A stretch of 64,000 bases of DNA from Brucella pseudintermedia (GTDB lineage Bacteria > Pseudomonadota > Alphaproteobacteria > Rhizobiales > Rhizobiaceae): contig NZ_WBWE01000008.1 of NCBI RefSeq assembly GCF_008932435.1, positions 1 to 64,000 on the forward strand, in the 5' to 3' direction. The first letter of the stretch is position 1, and every line of letters starts with the position of its first letter. The notes beneath the pieces are model-generated. The model saw nothing but the letters and a program-made list of their open reading frames with translations, was not told where the DNA came from and ran no database searches. The translations under genes and the position numbers were made by a program. Shown here piece by piece: positions 25,846-37,776 of the stretch.

Positions 25846-28650
25846 CTATGCTGCGGCCTGCGACGAGCGGCCTTGTGACTTGCTGCCGTTTTCTCCGCTA
25901 AGAACACCAAGCAGCTTGCGCCTGATATTGCCCTGGCGGGTGGCGTTTGAAATCTTGTGGCCCACTAGGTCGGTTACGTAAAAACTGTCAATCACCTTCT
26001 CGCCAAACGTGGTGATATGAGCGGATGCAATATCCAGTGAAAGGTCGGAAATAAGGCCGGTCAGTTCCGAAAGCAGGCCGGGTCGGTCGAGTCCTTCCAC
26101 CTCGATGACGGTGAACTTGTTGGAGAGCGTGTTGTTGATCTCGACGCGCGGCTCCACCTTGAAAGCCTTTGCGGCCTTTTTCGGCTTGGTGCGCTTGGCC
26201 AGCACGTCGGGCAGATGCGCCTTGCCGGACAGGACATCCTCAATGACCTTGCCGACGCGTTCAGCACGGCGGCGCTCGTCATCATCGGTATCGAATTCGC
26301 GGCTGATGAGAATAGTGTCCAGCGCCCGTCCATCGCCGGTCGTGAAAATCTGCGCGTCGACAATGTTGGCGCCCGCCGCCGCGCAGGCGCCGGTGATGAT
26401 CGACAACAAGCGCGGATGGTCTGGCGCAAGCACGGTAATTTCAGTCACGGCCTCGAAACTGTGCGGTTTCGCCATGGTGGCCAGCGCTCGCTCGTTGCGG
26501 TCGGCTTCGCGGATGAAATGGGCGTGCCGGACCTGATCCTCAAGGCTGACGGTCAGGAAATAGTTGGTGTAGTGGAGGGCCAGATAGGCATCGCGCTTGT
26601 CCTTCGGCCAGTCCGAAAGCCGTTCTGCCAGCGCCTCTCGCGCCTGATAGTCACGGTCGGCGCGGGACAGTTCCGAAAAGCCGCCGGTCAGAACCAGTTC
26701 CGTTTCGTAGAAGAGCGTGCGCAGAAGTTGACCCTTCCAGCCGTTCCATACACCGGGTCCCACCGCCTTGATGTCGCAGACGGTCAGGATCAGGAGAAGC
26801 TTCAACCGCTCCATCGTCTGCACGGTATCGGCGAAATCGATAATGGTCTTGCGATCATTGAGGTCGCGCGATTGCGCCACCATGCTCATGGTCAAATGTT
26901 CACGCACAAGCCATTCGACGGTTTCGGTTTCGGCGGGGCTAAGACCGAAGCGGGGCCCCAGCTTGCGGGCAATGCGCGCACCGGCAACCGAGTGGTCCTC
27001 CGGGCGTCCCTTGGCGATATCGTGCAGGAGCAGCGCCACATAAAGCAGGTTGCGGTCACGCTTGACGGTGGTGATGAGGTGGTTTGAAAGCGGATGTTCG
27101 TTTTCAAGCTCGCCATGCTCGATTTCCGACAGCACGGCGATACAACGCAACAGATGCTCGTCCACGGTGTAATGGTGATACATGTTGAACTGCATCATCG
27201 AGACGATCTTGCCGAAATCCGGAATGAATTTCCCAAGCACGCCGGATTCGTTCATGCGGCGCAAAATGAGTTCGGGATTGCGTGGCGAAGTCAAAATCTC
27301 GAGAAAAAGCCTGTTAGCTTCGGGATTTTCACGCAGGTCGGCATTGATGAGCTTCAGCGAGCGGGTGAGGCTCTGCATGGCTTCGGGATGAAATTCCAGC
27401 CCGTGCTTGTCCGCCAGATGGAAGAGGCGGATGATATTGACCGGATCTTCCTTGAAAACCTCCGGCCGCGCGATGTTGATGCGGTGATTTTCCGAAACGA
27501 AATCGCCGTCTGCGGAAAGCTTGCGCTTGCGTCGCGAGAAGGTGAGGAAAATGCGGTTGAAGCCCGGCACATGCTTGGCCTGCTGTTCCTCCAGCGCGGC
27601 ACAGATGATGCGGGTGAGGTCGCCCACATCCTTCGCCACGAGAAAGTAATGCTTCATGAAGCGTTCGACATAGTTCTGGCCGGGATGCGCCGTATAGCCA
27701 AGGCGCTCCGCAATTTCCGGCTGGATGTCGAAGGAGAGCCGCTCTTCTGCCTTCAGCGTCGCGAAGTGCATGTGGCACCGCACTGCCCAGAGAAAATCCT
27801 CGGCCTTGTTGAACAGCTTCAGCTCGGCCCGCGACAAAACACCGAGCTTGACCAGCTCTTCTTTCGTTTTGACGCGGTAAAAATACTTGGTGATCCAGAA
27901 CAGCGTGTGCAGATCGCGCTGCCCGCCCTTGCCTTCCTTGACGTTCGGCTCGACCAGATAGCGGGTTTCGCCGGCCTTGCGGTGGCGCTGGTCGCGCTCG
28001 GCAAGCTTGGCCTGAATGAATTCCGGGCCGGTATCCTTGACGATTTCGTCATCGAAGCGGGCGACAAGCGTCTTGAAAAGCTCGCGATTGCCGGTAAGAA
28101 ACCGGGCATCGAGAATTGCCGTGCGGATCGTCATGTCTTCGCGCGACAGGCGAATGCACTCGTCGATATTGCGCGTGGAATGGCCGACTTTAAGCCCCAT
28201 GTCCCACAGCATATAGAGCATGTATTCGACCACCTGCTCGCCCCAAGGGGTCTGCTTGTAGGGCAGCAGAAACAGGAGATCGATATCCGATCCCGGTGCC
28301 AATCCGCCGCGTCCGTATCCGCCGACTGCGACGATGGCCATGTTTTCCGCCTTCGACGGATTGACCATTGGATAGGCCTTGGTGGTGGCGAATTCGAACA
28401 GCGCCTCGATCAGCGTGTCCATAAGGAAAGAAAGGCGTTTGGCGCAGAGCGTGCCGCCGCCATCTTTCATCAACATGCCCTCCGCATGGGCGCGCCCGCG
28501 CACCAGAGCATCCTTCAGGGCCTGAAGCACCACTTTGCGCACGGTCGGGCTGGTATAGTTTTCGTCCGTGGAATCCGCCAGTTCGTTGAGCTTGCGGCGC
28601 AGCGTTTCGGGATTGACGATCTCTTCCAGCTTAAGGTCGTGTGAGCTCAT
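25846..28650 (-). CDS. glnD: Protein-PII uridylyltransferase / uridylyl-removing enzyme
   Basis: A 934-residue bifunctional nitrogen sensor. It uridylylates PII proteins when glutamine is low and removes UMP when it is high. The nucleotidyltransferase motif [18 protein letters not shown] is at about 105-122. The HD hydrolase domain has [12 protein letters not shown] near 540. Two C-terminal ACT domains start at [19 protein letters not shown] and [18 protein letters not shown] and sense glutamine. ATG 28650 ([10 protein letters not shown]) gives the standard start; the frame extends further without need. Transcribed with murJ. Together with rpoN and ptsN elsewhere in this window it belongs to nitrogen control. 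Confidence 0.96.
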   Translation of the reverse strand: MSSHDLKLEEIVNPETLRRKLNELADSTDENYTSPTVRKVVLQALKDALVRGRAHAEGMLMKDGGGTLCAKRLSFLMDTLIEALFEFATTKAYPMVNPSKAENMAIVAVGGYGRGGLAPGSDIDLLFLLPYKQTPWGEQVVEYMLYMLWDMGLKVGHSTRNIDECIRLSREDMTIRTAILDARFLTGNRELFKTLVARFDDEIVKDTGPEFIQAKLAERDQRHRKAGETRYLVEPNVKEGKGGQRDLHTLFWITKYFYRVKTKEELVKLGVLSRAELKLFNKAEDFLWAVRCHMHFATLKAEERLSFDIQPEIAERLGYTAHPGQNYVERFMKHYFLVAKDVGDLTRIICAALEEQQAKHVPGFNRIFLTFSRRKRKLSADGDFVSENHRINIARPEVFKEDPVNIIRLFHLADKHGLEFHPEAMQSLTRSLKLINADLRENPEANRLFLEILTSPRNPELILRRMNESGVLGKFIPDFGKIVSMMQFNMYHHYTVDEHLLRCIAVLSEIEHGELENEHPLSNHLITTVKRDRNLLYVALLLHDIAKGRPEDHSVAGARIARKLGPRFGLSPAETETVEWLVREHLTMSMVAQSRDLNDRKTIIDFADTVQTMERLKLLLILTVCDIKAVGPGVWNGWKGQLLRTLFYETELVLTGGFSELSRADRDYQAREALAERLSDWPKDKRDAYLALHYTNYFLTVSLEDQVRHAHFIREADRNERALATMAKPHSFEAVTEITVLAPDHPRLLSIITGACAAAGANIVDAQIFTTGDGRALDTILISREFDTDDDERRRAERVGKVIEDVLSGKAHLPDVLAKRTKPKKAAKAFKVEPRVEINNTLSNKFTVIEVEGLDRPGLLSELTGLISDLSLDIASAHITTFGEKVIDSFYVTDLVGHKISNATRQGNIRRKLLGVLSGENGSKSQGRSSQAAA

Positions 28651-28733
28651 GCGGCATGTAGATCCGGTTTGCGGAGAAAGGACAGCGGGCAACCTATCCT
28701 ATAGCCGCTTTTATTGACGATGAATATCCAAAA

Positions 28734-28761
28734 GCAAAGGCCGGGTTTCCCCGGCCTTTGC
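28734..28761 (-). terminator. Terminator of maeB
   Basis: GCAAAGGCCGGG (28734-28745) pairs perfectly with CCCGGCCTTTGC (28750-28761) around a 4-base loop, 20 bases beyond the maeB stop codon. On the minus strand the stem is followed by TTTT. It also separates maeB from glnD. Confidence 0.82.
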
Positions 28762-28780
28762 ATCGCTATTTGCTGATTTT

Positions 28781-31075
28781 TCAGTTCGTCGCGTTATAGG
28801 CGGTGATTGCCGCCATGTTGACGATGTCGGAATCCTTCGCACCGATGGTGACGATCTGCGCGGGCTTGTCGAGGCCGACGAGCAGTGGGCCGATGATCGT
28901 CGCGCCGCCCAGTTCCTGCAGCATGTCGGCTGCGATCGAGGCCGAGTGATTATCAGGCGTGACGATCACATTGGCCGGACCCGACAGGCGGATGAACGGA
29001 TATTGTTCCATCAGCTTCGGGTTCAGCGCCACATCGGCACTCATTTCGCCGTCAAATTCGAAATCGACATGGCGTGTCGCCAGAATGCGGACGGCTTCCT
29101 GGATACGGGCGGAGCGTTCACCGCCCATATGGCCGAAAGTCGAGAAGGCGGTTAGCGCCACGCGCGGCACATAACCCATGCGGCGCGCCATGCCCGCAGC
29201 CTCGACCGCAATATCGGCAAGCTCGGCTGCGGTCGGCATTTCATGGACGGCGGTATCGGCGATGAACACGGTGCGCCCGCGGCAAAGCGCGATGGAAACG
29301 CCAACCACGCGGTGGCCGGGCTTGGAATCGATCACGCGGCGCACGTCGTCCAGACCCGTCGCATAATTGCGGGTCACGCCCGTCACCATGCCATCGGCAT
29401 CGCCAAGCGCCACCATGCAGGCCGCAAAATGATTGCGGTCATTGTTGATGAGGCGGTGGCAATCGCGCGTCAGATAGCCCTTGCGCTGAAGTTTCTCGTA
29501 GAGATAGTCGGCATAGGCGGCATTGCGGCTCGACAGGCGCGCATTGATGATTTCAATGCCGGGGCGGTCGAGATCAAGACCGGCAGCCTTGGCCGTGTCC
29601 TGCACCCGTTCCTCGCGTCCTACGAGGATAGCGGTGCCGAGACCCTGATTGACGTAGGAAACGGCCGCACGCATCACCTGTTCTTCTTCGCCTTCGGCGA
29701 AGACGATGCGCTTCGGCTGGCGGCGCACGCGCTCGTAGATGCCGCGAAGGGTCGAGGCGATCGGATCGCGGCGCGCCGACAGTTCGCGCTTGTAGCCTTC
29801 AATGTCGGCGATTGCGCGTCCGGCAACGCCGGTTTCCATCGCAGCCTTGGCAACGGCAGCCGAGACGGATGCAAGCAGGCGCGGATCGAACGGCACCGGA
29901 ATGATGTAGTTCGGGCCGAAGCGCGGGCGGCTCCCCTGATAGGCGGCAACCACATCGTCCGGCACGTCCTCACGGGCAAGTTCGGCCAGCGCGTTGACGG
30001 CGGCGATTTTCATCGCGTCGTTGATGGTCGTCGCGCGCACGTCGAGCGCGCCGCGGAAGATGTAGGGGAAGCCAAGCACATTGTTGACCTGGTTCGGATA
30101 ATCCGAACGGCCGGTAGCAACGATGGCGTCGTCACGGATGCGCGCCACTTCTTCCGGCGTCACTTCCGGGTCCGGATTGGCCATGGCGAAGATGATCGGG
30201 TTCGGCGCCATGGAGCGCACCATGTCTTCCGTGAAGGCGCCCTTGGCCGAAAGGCCGAACACGACATCCGCGCCATTCATGGCATCTGCGAGCGATCGCT
30301 TGTCGGTCTTCACCGCGTGCGCCGATTTCCACTGGTTCATGCCCTCTTCGCGGCCCTGATAGACGACCCCCTTGGTGTCGCACAGGATGACGTTTTCCGG
30401 GGCAAAACCCATCGCCTTGATAAGCTCGATACAGGCGATGCCCGCCGAACCCGCGCCATTGCAGACGAGCTTCGTCGTCTTCATGTCGCGACCGGTCAGG
30501 TGCAGCGCATTGATGAGGCCCGCGGCGGCGATGATTGCCGTTCCGTGCTGGTCATCGTGGAAAACCGGAATGTCCATCAATTCGCGCAGGCGCTGTTCGA
30601 TGATGAAGCAGTCGGGCGCCTTGATATCTTCCAGATTGATGCCGCCAAACGATGGGCCGAGATAGCGCACCGCATTGATGAAGGCGTCGATATCGGTGGT
30701 ATCGACTTCAAGATCGATTGAGTCGACATCGGCAAAGCGCTTGAACAGCACGGCCTTGCCTTCCATGACCGGCTTGGATGCGAGCGCGCCCAGATTGCCG
30801 AGGCCCAGAATGGCGGTGCCGTTCGAGATGACGGCGACCAGATTGCCCTTGGCCGTGTAATCATAGGCGCGGGCGGCGTCTTCCGCAATTGCCTTCACCG
30901 GCACGGCAACGCCCGGCGAATAGGCCAGCGACAGATCGCGCTGCGTCGTCATGGGCTTGGTGGGGTTGATCTCCAGCTTGCCCGGGCGACCCTGCGCGTG
31001 AAAGTCGAGCGCTTCCTTCTCACTGGCTGTGGGTGCGCGTTCTGATGTGTTGCCCTTCGGCGTCGAGGCTGGCAT
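28781..31075 (-). CDS. maeB: NADP-dependent malic enzyme with phosphotransacetylase-like domain
   Basis: A 764-residue hybrid malic enzyme converting malate to pyruvate and CO2 with NADP. The N-terminal half is the malic enzyme ([22 protein letters not shown]-type [14 protein letters not shown](P)-fold [15 protein letters not shown]). From about residue 425 a phosphotransacetylase-like domain follows ([13 protein letters not shown]), which in relatives lacks PTA activity and mediates allosteric control by acetyl-CoA. This length and architecture are the standard MaeB form. GGAGGGAAC gives an excellent ribosome binding site for ATG 31075, deciding against the longer frame. Confidence 0.95.
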   Translation of the reverse strand: MPASTPKGNTSERAPTASEKEALDFHAQGRPGKLEINPTKPMTTQRDLSLAYSPGVAVPVKAIAEDAARAYDYTAKGNLVAVISNGTAILGLGNLGALASKPVMEGKAVLFKRFADVDSIDLEVDTTDIDAFINAVRYLGPSFGGINLEDIKAPDCFIIEQRLRELMDIPVFHDDQHGTAIIAAAGLINALHLTGRDMKTTKLVCNGAGSAGIACIELIKAMGFAPENVILCDTKGVVYQGREEGMNQWKSAHAVKTDKRSLADAMNGADVVFGLSAKGAFTEDMVRSMAPNPIIFAMANPDPEVTPEEVARIRDDAIVATGRSDYPNQVNNVLGFPYIFRGALDVRATTINDAMKIAAVNALAELAREDVPDDVVAAYQGSRPRFGPNYIIPVPFDPRLLASVSAAVAKAAMETGVAGRAIADIEGYKRELSARRDPIASTLRGIYERVRRQPKRIVFAEGEEEQVMRAAVSYVNQGLGTAILVGREERVQDTAKAAGLDLDRPGIEIINARLSSRNAAYADYLYEKLQRKGYLTRDCHRLINNDRNHFAACMVALGDADGMVTGVTRNYATGLDDVRRVIDSKPGHRVVGVSIALCRGRTVFIADTAVHEMPTAAELADIAVEAAGMARRMGYVPRVALTAFSTFGHMGGERSARIQEAVRILATRHVDFEFDGEMSADVALNPKLMEQYPFIRLSGPANVIVTPDNHSASIAADMLQELGGATIIGPLLVGLDKPAQIVTIGAKDSDIVNMAAITAYNATN

Positions 31076-31230
31076 GTTCCCTCCGGTTTCATCTGCGGGA
31101 GAACCTCGATAGCGCCAGTCACGCATTGTGTAAACAGCGCTTACGGGAATAGATATTCATCCAAAAACGATGGAATACGAAATTTTATGACTTTGGCATC
31201 GTTTGCCAGGCAATAAATGAAGGTTTACCG

Positions 31231-33963
31231 ATGGAAGCGACGGCGAGCGAAAATATGTTGGAAGCGGAAGAAAACACCGCCGAGGCAGCGCCCGTTCGCC
31301 TGACGCCCATGATGGAGCAATATATCGAGATCAAGGCGGCGAATGTCGATTCGCTGCTCTTCTATCGCATGGGCGATTTCTACGAGCTGTTCTTCGATGA
31401 CGCGGTGGAGGCATCTGCGGCGCTGGGCATCACGCTTACCAAGCGCGGCAAGCATCTGGGCGAGGATATTCCCATGTGCGGCGTGCCGGTCCATGCCGCC
31501 GACGATTATCTGCAAAAGCTGATCGCCAAAGGCTACCGCGTCGCGGTCTGCGAACAGGTGGAAGATCCGGCGGAGGCGAAGAAGCGCGGCTCCAAATCCG
31601 TGGTGAAGCGCGACGTGATCCGTCTCGTCACGCCCGGAACGCTGACAGAAGAAAAGCTGCTGGACCCATCCGAAGCCAATTTCCTGATGGCCATGGGGCG
31701 CACGCGCGGCGACGGTGCGCTGGCGCTCGCCTGGATCGATATTTCGACGGGAACTTTTCGCGTGGCGGAAACCACGCCGGACCGGCTTTTCGCCGATGTA
31801 ATGCGGGTGGACCCGCGTGAACTGGTGGTGGCCGACAGCGCCTTCCACGATGAGGAATTGCGCCCCGTCTTCGATCTGGTGGGCAAGGCGGTGACGCCGC
31901 AACCGGCAACCCTCTTCGATAGTGCCGCCGCGGAAGCGCGCATCCAGCGTTATTTCAACGTTGCGACGCTCGATGGTTTCGGCCAGTTCAGCCGCTCCGA
32001 GCTGTCGGCGATTTCCGGCGCGATTGCCTATATCGAAAAGACCCAGATTTCCGAGCGCCCGCCACTGATGCGGCCCGAGCGCGAGCATGAGGGCGGTACG
32101 ATTTTCATCGATCCGGCTACGCGCGCCAGCCTGGAACTGGTGCGCACCATGTCGGGGAATCGCGACGGCAGCCTGCTCAAGTCCATTGACCGCACCGTGA
32201 CCGGAGGCGGCGCGCGGCTTCTCGCCGAGCGCCTGACCGCGCCGCTCACCAATCCGAAGGAAATCGCGTTGCGGCTCGATTCCGTTTCCTGGTTCCTGAG
32301 CGAACCGGGCCTGTGCGAAGCCATGAGGGCCGAACTGAAAGGCGTGCCGGATATGCCGCGCGCGCTCTCGCGCCTTGCGGTTGGGCGCGGCGGGCCGCGC
32401 GATCTGGGTGCGCTTGCGCGCGGCTTTGAGGCTGCGCACACCATTGCAAGCTTGCTGGAAGGCGCTTTGTTGCCCGACGAGCTGGCCCATGCCCGCGATG
32501 CGGTCAGCGCCATGCCTGCCATTTTTACGGCGCATCTCGACCGGGCTTTGGCTGATGAATTGCCGCTCCTGAAACGTGACGGCGGTTTCGTGCGCGCAGG
32601 CTATAATGCCGAACTCGATGAAATGCGGGCCTTGCGCGACCAGTCACGCCGGGTGATCGCCGGACTGCAAGCCGACTATATCGAAGAGACCGGCATCAAG
32701 TCGTTGAAGATCAAGCACAACAATGTGCTTGGCTATTTCATCGAGGTGACGGCCAACAATGCCGGGGCAATGACGGATACGGATGAGGCCAAGGGCCGTT
32801 TCATCCATCGCCAGACCATGGCAAATGCCATGCGCTTTACCACGACCGAACTGGCGGAATTGGAAAGCAAGATCGCCAATGCCGCTGACCGCGCCTTGTC
32901 CATCGAGCTTGCCGTGTTCGAGGAACTGACGGCGGAAGCCGTCTCCCATGCCGACAGCATCCGCGCGGCGGCATCGGCGCTCGCGGTTTTCGACGTTTCG
33001 GCGGCGCTTGCGGTGCTGGCAGAGGAGCAGGGCTATTGCCGCCCGCAGGTTGATGACAGCCTCTCCTTCAACATTGTCGCCGGTCGTCACCCGGTTGTTG
33101 AGCAGGCTTTGCGGCGGCAGGCAGCCAATCCGTTTGTTGCCAATGACTGCGATCTCTCTCCGCAAAAGGATGGCGGCAACGGCGCGATCTGGCTTCTCAC
33201 CGGCCCGAACATGGGCGGTAAGTCGACCTTCCTGCGCCAGAACGCGCTGATCGCTATCCTCGCGCAGATGGGTTCGTTCGTCCCTGCCGGTTCTGCGCGG
33301 ATAGGCGTCGTGGACCGGCTGTTCAGCCGCGTCGGGGCCTCCGACGATCTGGCGCGCGGGCGCTCGACCTTCATGGTCGAAATGGTGGAAACGGCGGCGA
33401 TCCTCAATCAGGCGGGCGAGCGCTCGCTGGTGATCCTCGATGAAATCGGGCGCGGTACCGCGACTTTCGACGGCCTTTCCATTGCCTGGGCCACGGTCGA
33501 ATATCTGCACGAGAAGAACCGCTGCCGCGCGCTGTTTGCCACGCACTTCCATGAAATGACGGCGCTTTCGGAAAAGCTGGAGCGGCTTTCCAATGTCACC
33601 ATGCGGGTCAAGGAATGGGATAATGATGTGGTCTTCCTACACGAAGTGGCGAAGGGTGCTGCCGACCGTTCCTACGGCGTGCAGGTGGCGCGTCTGGCCG
33701 GGCTGCCGGAAGCGGTCGTCAACCGTGCGCGTGACGTGCTGCATCAGCTCGAAGCTGGTGAAACGTCCGGCAAGGCGGACAAGCTGATCGATGATCTGCC
33801 GCTGTTCTCCGTCGTCCTGCAGCAGGAAAAGCCGAAGCCGCAGGTTCAGGCCAAGGATAGCGAACTGGCGAAGGCTGTCGCCGCCATCAGCCCAGACGAA
33901 CTGACCCCGCGCGAAGCGCTGGACCTGATCTACAAATTGAAGGAACTGGCAGGCAGGGCGTGA
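31231..33963 (+). CDS. mutS: DNA mismatch repair protein MutS
   Basis: A 910-residue mismatch recognition ATPase. Domain I carries the mismatch-binding Phe-x-Glu in [13 protein letters not shown] (about residues 47-59). The core and clamp regions follow. The ATPase has Walker [14 protein letters not shown] near residue 657, the loop GRSTFMVEM, Walker [17 protein letters not shown], and HFHEMTAL. The C-terminal helix-turn-helix dimerisation region is present ([10 protein letters not shown] at the end). Slightly longer than E. coli MutS (853), as usual in alphaproteobacteria. It is divergent from maeB and ends at a terminator shared with olsB. No mutL is in the window. Confidence 0.97.
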   Translation: MEATASENMLEAEENTAEAAPVRLTPMMEQYIEIKAANVDSLLFYRMGDFYELFFDDAVEASAALGITLTKRGKHLGEDIPMCGVPVHAADDYLQKLIAKGYRVAVCEQVEDPAEAKKRGSKSVVKRDVIRLVTPGTLTEEKLLDPSEANFLMAMGRTRGDGALALAWIDISTGTFRVAETTPDRLFADVMRVDPRELVVADSAFHDEELRPVFDLVGKAVTPQPATLFDSAAAEARIQRYFNVATLDGFGQFSRSELSAISGAIAYIEKTQISERPPLMRPEREHEGGTIFIDPATRASLELVRTMSGNRDGSLLKSIDRTVTGGGARLLAERLTAPLTNPKEIALRLDSVSWFLSEPGLCEAMRAELKGVPDMPRALSRLAVGRGGPRDLGALARGFEAAHTIASLLEGALLPDELAHARDAVSAMPAIFTAHLDRALADELPLLKRDGGFVRAGYNAELDEMRALRDQSRRVIAGLQADYIEETGIKSLKIKHNNVLGYFIEVTANNAGAMTDTDEAKGRFIHRQTMANAMRFTTTELAELESKIANAADRALSIELAVFEELTAEAVSHADSIRAAASALAVFDVSAALAVLAEEQGYCRPQVDDSLSFNIVAGRHPVVEQALRRQAANPFVANDCDLSPQKDGGNGAIWLLTGPNMGGKSTFLRQNALIAILAQMGSFVPAGSARIGVVDRLFSRVGASDDLARGRSTFMVEMVETAAILNQAGERSLVILDEIGRGTATFDGLSIAWATVEYLHEKNRCRALFATHFHEMTALSEKLERLSNVTMRVKEWDNDVVFLHEVAKGAADRSYGVQVARLAGLPEAVVNRARDVLHQLEAGETSGKADKLIDDLPLFSVVLQQEKPKPQVQAKDSELAKAVAAISPDELTPREALDLIYKLKELAGRA

Positions 33964-33967
33964 AAGT

Positions 33968-33997
33968 GAAAAGGCGAAGCTGGTGCTTCGCCTTTTC
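33968..33997. terminator. Bidirectional terminator between mutS and olsB
   Basis: GAAAAGGCGAAGC (33968-33980) pairs perfectly with GCTTCGCCTTTTC (33985-33997) around a 4-base loop, directly after the mutS stop and next to the olsB stop. Confidence 0.9.
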
Positions 33998-33999
33998 CT

Positions 34000-34893
34000 T
34001 TACACGAAGCGATTTGCATCCGCGCCGTAATAGGTAATGTAACGGCTGGAAATGCGTTCGATGGGAAGGATGATGAAGACATCGGTGGTGCCGAATGCTT
34101 CGTCGATCACGGCGCCATCCCCGATCATCGCACCGAGGCGCAGATATCCCTTCACCAGCGGCGGCATGGAGAAAAGCGCAACCTTGTTGTTGATGGCTTC
34201 CTTCGGCATCAGGTCCATGGCCTGATAGCGGTGCGGTAGGGCGCGAACGTCCCAATCCGGCGTTGCCCGGCAATTGTGATGGAGGAACGACAGGCCGAGC
34301 GCGTGCGCGGCAGGCACAGCCCCATGGAACGAGGCACAGCCGAACATCACATCGATGGAGTGGCGGCGGCAATAGGCCCAGGCCCCCTGCCATAGGAGCT
34401 CGACGGTGCGCTTGGAACGATATTCCGCTTTCACGCAGGAGCGGCCCAGTTCAAGCAGACGAAGGTTGGGGCGGGAAAGGGCCAGACGCTGCACGTCATA
34501 TTCATCGGCGGAGTAAAACCCGAGCGCCTTGTCCGCCTGATCGCTGCGCATCAGACGGTAGGTGCCGACAATCTGCTGGTGTTCCGGCACGGGCAGCGCG
34601 GTATCGTAAACCAGCAGATGGTCACAAATAGCGTCGAAGCGGTCGGCGTCACGAAGCTCCACAGCCTCGATGCTTTCACGGCGCGCACCCATTTCGTCGA
34701 AGAAGACACGAAAGCGCAATTCCTGTGCAGCTTCCACGGCCTCAGGTGAATTGGCGAGCCGTACTTCCAGCGATCCGATGCGTCCCAGAACAATGGGATC
34801 GCCGCCGGATGCAAACAGCGCCTGTTGTGCTTCTAAGCCTGACATGACGGTATCATCAATGATTTGCTGGTCCATTCCAAGCAGTACTGTCAT
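34000..34893 (-). CDS. olsB: L-ornithine N-alpha-acyltransferase OlsB
   Basis: A 297-residue GNAT-superfamily acyltransferase that transfers a 3-hydroxyacyl chain from acyl carrier protein to ornithine, the first step in making ornithine lipids of the membrane. Supporting stretches are LRFRVFFDEMGA, RDADRFDAICDHLLVYD, GTYRLMR, LELGRSCVKAEYRSKRTVELLWQG and FGCASFHG, which match the family (PF13444-type, hemolysin-like acyltransferase). AGGAG precedes the ATG. olsA, the second-step acyltransferase, is not nearby, which is common. The 269-base gap upstream (34894-35162) holds nothing I can identify. Confidence 0.9.
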   Translation of the reverse strand: MTVLLGMDQQIIDDTVMSGLEAQQALFASGGDPIVLGRIGSLEVRLANSPEAVEAAQELRFRVFFDEMGARRESIEAVELRDADRFDAICDHLLVYDTALPVPEHQQIVGTYRLMRSDQADKALGFYSADEYDVQRLALSRPNLRLLELGRSCVKAEYRSKRTVELLWQGAWAYCRRHSIDVMFGCASFHGAVPAAHALGLSFLHHNCRATPDWDVRALPHRYQAMDLMPKEAINNKVALFSMPPLVKGYLRLGAMIGDGAVIDEAFGTTDVFIILPIERISSRYITYYGADANRFV

Positions 34894-35162
34894 GATGATG
34901 GCTCCTGATTTGTCTATTCACGTATTCCTGAACGGCTTTCCCACTGATATTTCAGCAAGAGCCGGTTCAATCCGCGTTCGGACAGATTGCGTGGACACGA
35001 CGTCCAGTTGGCCGAAGCATTACAGATTCAGTGCTACGCGAGGATGACAGAAGCATGTCACCAATGTGTCAATTCAGATGGCTGGACCGCATCCTCTTCA
35101 AAAAGCTTACAATTTCACGAGATTAAATTATGCGAAAGGCTGAAACCGTTCAAGCTGCCTCG

Positions 35163-35645
35163 TCAGCGGGGGGCCCGCTCGCGCCGCCAGCCGAGAAACT
35201 CTTCCAGAATGATGAGCCCAGCGCCGATGGTTATGAACGTGTCGGCGAGATTGAACACGGCGAATGACCATGTCGGCAGGTGAAACAGAATATAGTCCAC
35301 GACGTAGCCATGCATCACACGGTCGATCAGGTTGCCGATGGCACCGCCGACAACAAGCGCAAAACCGTAACGTGCGAAAATGCGGTCCGGTGCGTTGGTC
35401 CACCACAGATAAAGCACGAACAGGATAACTGCGGCCGTGATCGCGACCAGCCCCCAGTCGTGCAGCCAGGCCAGCATGGAAAAGGCGATGCCTTCATTAT
35501 GCGTGCGGAACAATGCAAGAAATGGCAGGAGATCGATCTGCTGGCCGTAGCCCATCCGTGTTTCCACCAGATGCTTGACGCCCTGATCGATCAGTATGGT
35601 GAGAATGACGACAAAAAGTGAGGACCAGACGGCATGCCGCTTCAT
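35163..35645 (-). CDS. lspA: Lipoprotein signal peptidase (signal peptidase II)
   Basis: A 160-residue inner-membrane aspartyl protease that removes signal peptides from lipidated prolipoproteins, such as the L,D-transpeptidase in this window. Four transmembrane segments are visible. The catalytic pair is Asp117 (GYVVDYI) and Asp135 (FNLADTF), with the family motifs [10 protein letters not shown] and [10 protein letters not shown]. Length is typical. It starts 2 bases after the stop of the TrmH-type methyltransferase gene, so the two are co-transcribed. Confidence 0.96.
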   Translation of the reverse strand: MKRHAVWSSLFVVILTILIDQGVKHLVETRMGYGQQIDLLPFLALFRTHNEGIAFSMLAWLHDWGLVAITAAVILFVLYLWWTNAPDRIFARYGFALVVGGAIGNLIDRVMHGYVVDYILFHLPTWSFAVFNLADTFITIGAGLIILEEFLGWRRERAPR

Positions 35646-35647
35646 CC

Positions 35648-36508
35648 CTAAGCCCTTTCATCAAGCGTGAGCGCGTCGCGCCGGATTTCGTAGAGCATCA
35701 CGCCGGTGGCGATGGCGAGATTGAGGGAATCGGCACGCCCCGCCTGCGGAATGCGGGCTAGCTTGTCGCACGTATCGGCAAGACTGTCCGGCAGGCCCTG
35801 CTGCTCGTTGCCCATCATCAAGACCACGGGTTTGTTGGCATAGGGAATGGTGCGATAGTCGACGGCACCTTTCAGATGAGTGCCGACGACAAGGCCGGAA
35901 ACGCCTTTGCGCCAGCTGAGAAAATCGGCTTCGCTCACCTTGTAGAGCGGCATGGAAAAGACCGAGCCCATGGTGGCGCGCACGGTTTCCAGCGAATAGG
36001 GATCGGTGGTGTCGCCGATCAGAATAACGCCCTTGGCGCCGACCGCATCGGCGGTGCGGATGACAGTGCCCAGATTGCCGGGGTCGCGCACGCGGTCGAG
36101 CGCGATATAAACGTCGTTGCCTCTCGGCTTCAGGCTTGCAAGCGGGCGATATTGCTGCTCGAAGACACCGACCACCATTTGCGGATTATCACGCCGCGTA
36201 ACGGCGGCCATGATCTTTTCGGTCACTTCCAGCACCAGTCCGCCCTTGGCGAATGTGCGGGCGGCAACCTGCTCGACCATTTTGTTGCCCTTGCCGGATT
36301 TGGCGAAAACCAGCGTCTTGATGCGCCAATCCTGTTCCAGCGCGTCGATGACAAGTTTCAGCCCTTCGGCCAGGAACACGCTCTGCTGGTCACGGAATTT
36401 TTTCAGCGCCAGCGAGCGAAGGTCCTTCACAATGGGATTGGTAAGGCTGGTAACTTCCTTGACCTGACCCACGCGGGGGCTTTTGGAAAAATCGTCGTCA
36501 CGGCTCAT
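35648..36508 (-). CDS. TrmH/SpoU-family RNA 2'-O-methyltransferase
   Basis: A 286-residue SPOUT-class RNA methyltransferase using SAM to methylate ribose 2'-OH in rRNA or tRNA. The N-terminal substrate-binding domain ([19 protein letters not shown]) is followed by the knot domain with its three motifs: [34 protein letters not shown] and [22 protein letters not shown]. It resembles RlmB and TsnR/YsgA types, so the exact target is unknown. Its start overlaps the stop of the upstream class I methyltransferase by 4 bases (ATGA), and lspA follows after 2 bases. Confidence 0.9.
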   Translation of the reverse strand: MSRDDDFSKSPRVGQVKEVTSLTNPIVKDLRSLALKKFRDQQSVFLAEGLKLVIDALEQDWRIKTLVFAKSGKGNKMVEQVAARTFAKGGLVLEVTEKIMAAVTRRDNPQMVVGVFEQQYRPLASLKPRGNDVYIALDRVRDPGNLGTVIRTADAVGAKGVILIGDTTDPYSLETVRATMGSVFSMPLYKVSEADFLSWRKGVSGLVVGTHLKGAVDYRTIPYANKPVVLMMGNEQQGLPDSLADTCDKLARIPQAGRADSLNLAIATGVMLYEIRRDALTLDERA

Positions 36509-37629
36509 TTGGCTACCCAGCGGCTGAACATGGATGTGGAAAGTGCGCGTCCCGCCGCCCGTTCACGCAAAATAAGTTCTCCCGATTCGACCGTACCGCC
36601 AAGGCCGGTGAAACGGTCGCGCATCAGCTCGTGAATAGCGAAGAAGGATGCGCGGATTGAATAGGCTGTCAGGATGACGGCAAGCGGCTTCGGCGTCAGG
36701 ATCGACCGGCATGTGTCGACCATGGCAGGCAGATGCTCGAACAATTGCCAGACCTCGCCGCTCGGGCCGCGCCCATAGGCAGGCGGGTCAAGCAGGATGA
36801 TGTCATAGAAGCTGCCGCGCCGCTCCTCGCGCTGCACGAATTTCATCGCGTCTTCGCAAATCCAGCGGATCGGCTTGTCGGAAAGCCCGGCCATTTCCTG
36901 GTTCTCACGCGCCCATAAGATGGCTTTCTTGGATGCGTCCACATGGGTCACTTCCGCGCCGGCCCGTGCCGCCACCAGCGAGGCGAGGCCCGTATAGCCA
37001 AAAAGATTGAGCACTTTCACGCTGCGACCGGACTTTACGCCGTCCCGGATAAGCCCATCCATATATGACCAGTGCGCGGCCTGTTCGGGGAATACGCCGA
37101 CATGGCGGAATGAGGTGAACCGGCCATGAAAGGAAATGCCGTCATGCTGCATCGGCCAGGTTTCCCCGAGCGGCACTTTCGGGAAGGCCCAGCGTCCCAT
37201 GCCTTCCTCGTCGGTGTTACCGGTGAAGACGGCATCCGCCTGATCCCACTCTTTTTGCGGCAGGCTCGGCAGCCAGATAGCCTGACCTTCCGGGCGGACG
37301 ATGCGATAGGGGCCATATTGCTCGAGCTTCAAGCCGTTACCGCTGTCGAGAAGCGCATAATCGGGTGACGGTTCCGTTTCGAGGATAAGCGGTAATCTTT
37401 CTGCGGGGCGGGCGCCGGCATAGGGCTTGATTTCGCGAACGGGTGCGGCGGGCTTGTCATCGGCCGGCTTCGGCGAAGCCTTGGCGAACTGGGGACGAGG
37501 CTTTTTGAAGGACGAACCTTTATGATCAAGTTTACCTTCAGGACGCGGCGCATCATGTCTCGCGCGCTCGAAACCACGGTCCTGCTTGCCGCCCGACGGC
37601 TTTTTGCCTTTTCCCTTTGGCGCTTTCAC
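36505..37629 (-). CDS. Class I SAM-dependent rRNA methyltransferase (RlmI/RlmK-like)
   Basis: A protein of about 374 residues with a Lys/Pro-rich, disordered N-terminal extension (about 60 residues) and a C-terminal Rossmann methyltransferase. SAM-binding and catalytic motifs are LNLFGYTGLASLVAARAGA, VDASKKAI and ILLDPPAYGRG. It resembles the RlmI/PUA-associated 23S rRNA methyltransferases but has no obvious PUA domain. I use the GTG at 37629, with GGAG 6 bases upstream; a TTG 12 bases earlier is the alternative. It overlaps the TrmH-type gene by 4 bases and heads the operon with lspA. Confidence 0.85.
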   Translation of the reverse strand: MKAPKGKGKKPSGGKQDRGFERARHDAPRPEGKLDHKGSSFKKPRPQFAKASPKPADDKPAAPVREIKPYAGARPAERLPLILETEPSPDYALLDSGNGLKLEQYGPYRIVRPEGQAIWLPSLPQKEWDQADAVFTGNTDEEGMGRWAFPKVPLGETWPMQHDGISFHGRFTSFRHVGVFPEQAAHWSYMDGLIRDGVKSGRSVKVLNLFGYTGLASLVAARAGAEVTHVDASKKAILWARENQEMAGLSDKPIRWICEDAMKFVQREERRGSFYDIILLDPPAYGRGPSGEVWQLFEHLPAMVDTCRSILTPKPLAVILTAYSIRASFFAIHELMRDRFTGLGGTVESGELILRERAAGRALSTSMFSRWVAK

Positions 37630-37735
37630 CCGAAACTCCAATCATCATGATTGGGGTCTAGGTAGGATAAACAGCGCCGGTGTGGAAGGGGAAAACGACG
37701 TTCAACCGCGCACAAAGGATATTTCAGCGCTCCAA

Positions 37736-37759
37736 AACCCGGAAGTTTGCTTCCGGGTT
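37736..37759 (-). terminator. Terminator after the lapA-like gene
   Basis: AACCCGGAAG (37736-37745) pairs perfectly with CTTCCGGGTT (37750-37759) around a 4-base loop. On the minus strand the stem runs into TTTTGG. It ends the sppA-ihfB-lapA transcript about 20 bases after the last stop codon. Confidence 0.78.
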
Positions 37760-37776
37760 CCAGAATAAAGACCGTT

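Noticed and set aside
31194-31208. TGGCA-TCGTT-TGCCA upstream of mutS, resembling a sigma-54 -24/-12 promoter
   Set aside because: The GG and GC dinucleotides are 10 bases apart instead of the required 12; it is only a short palindrome.
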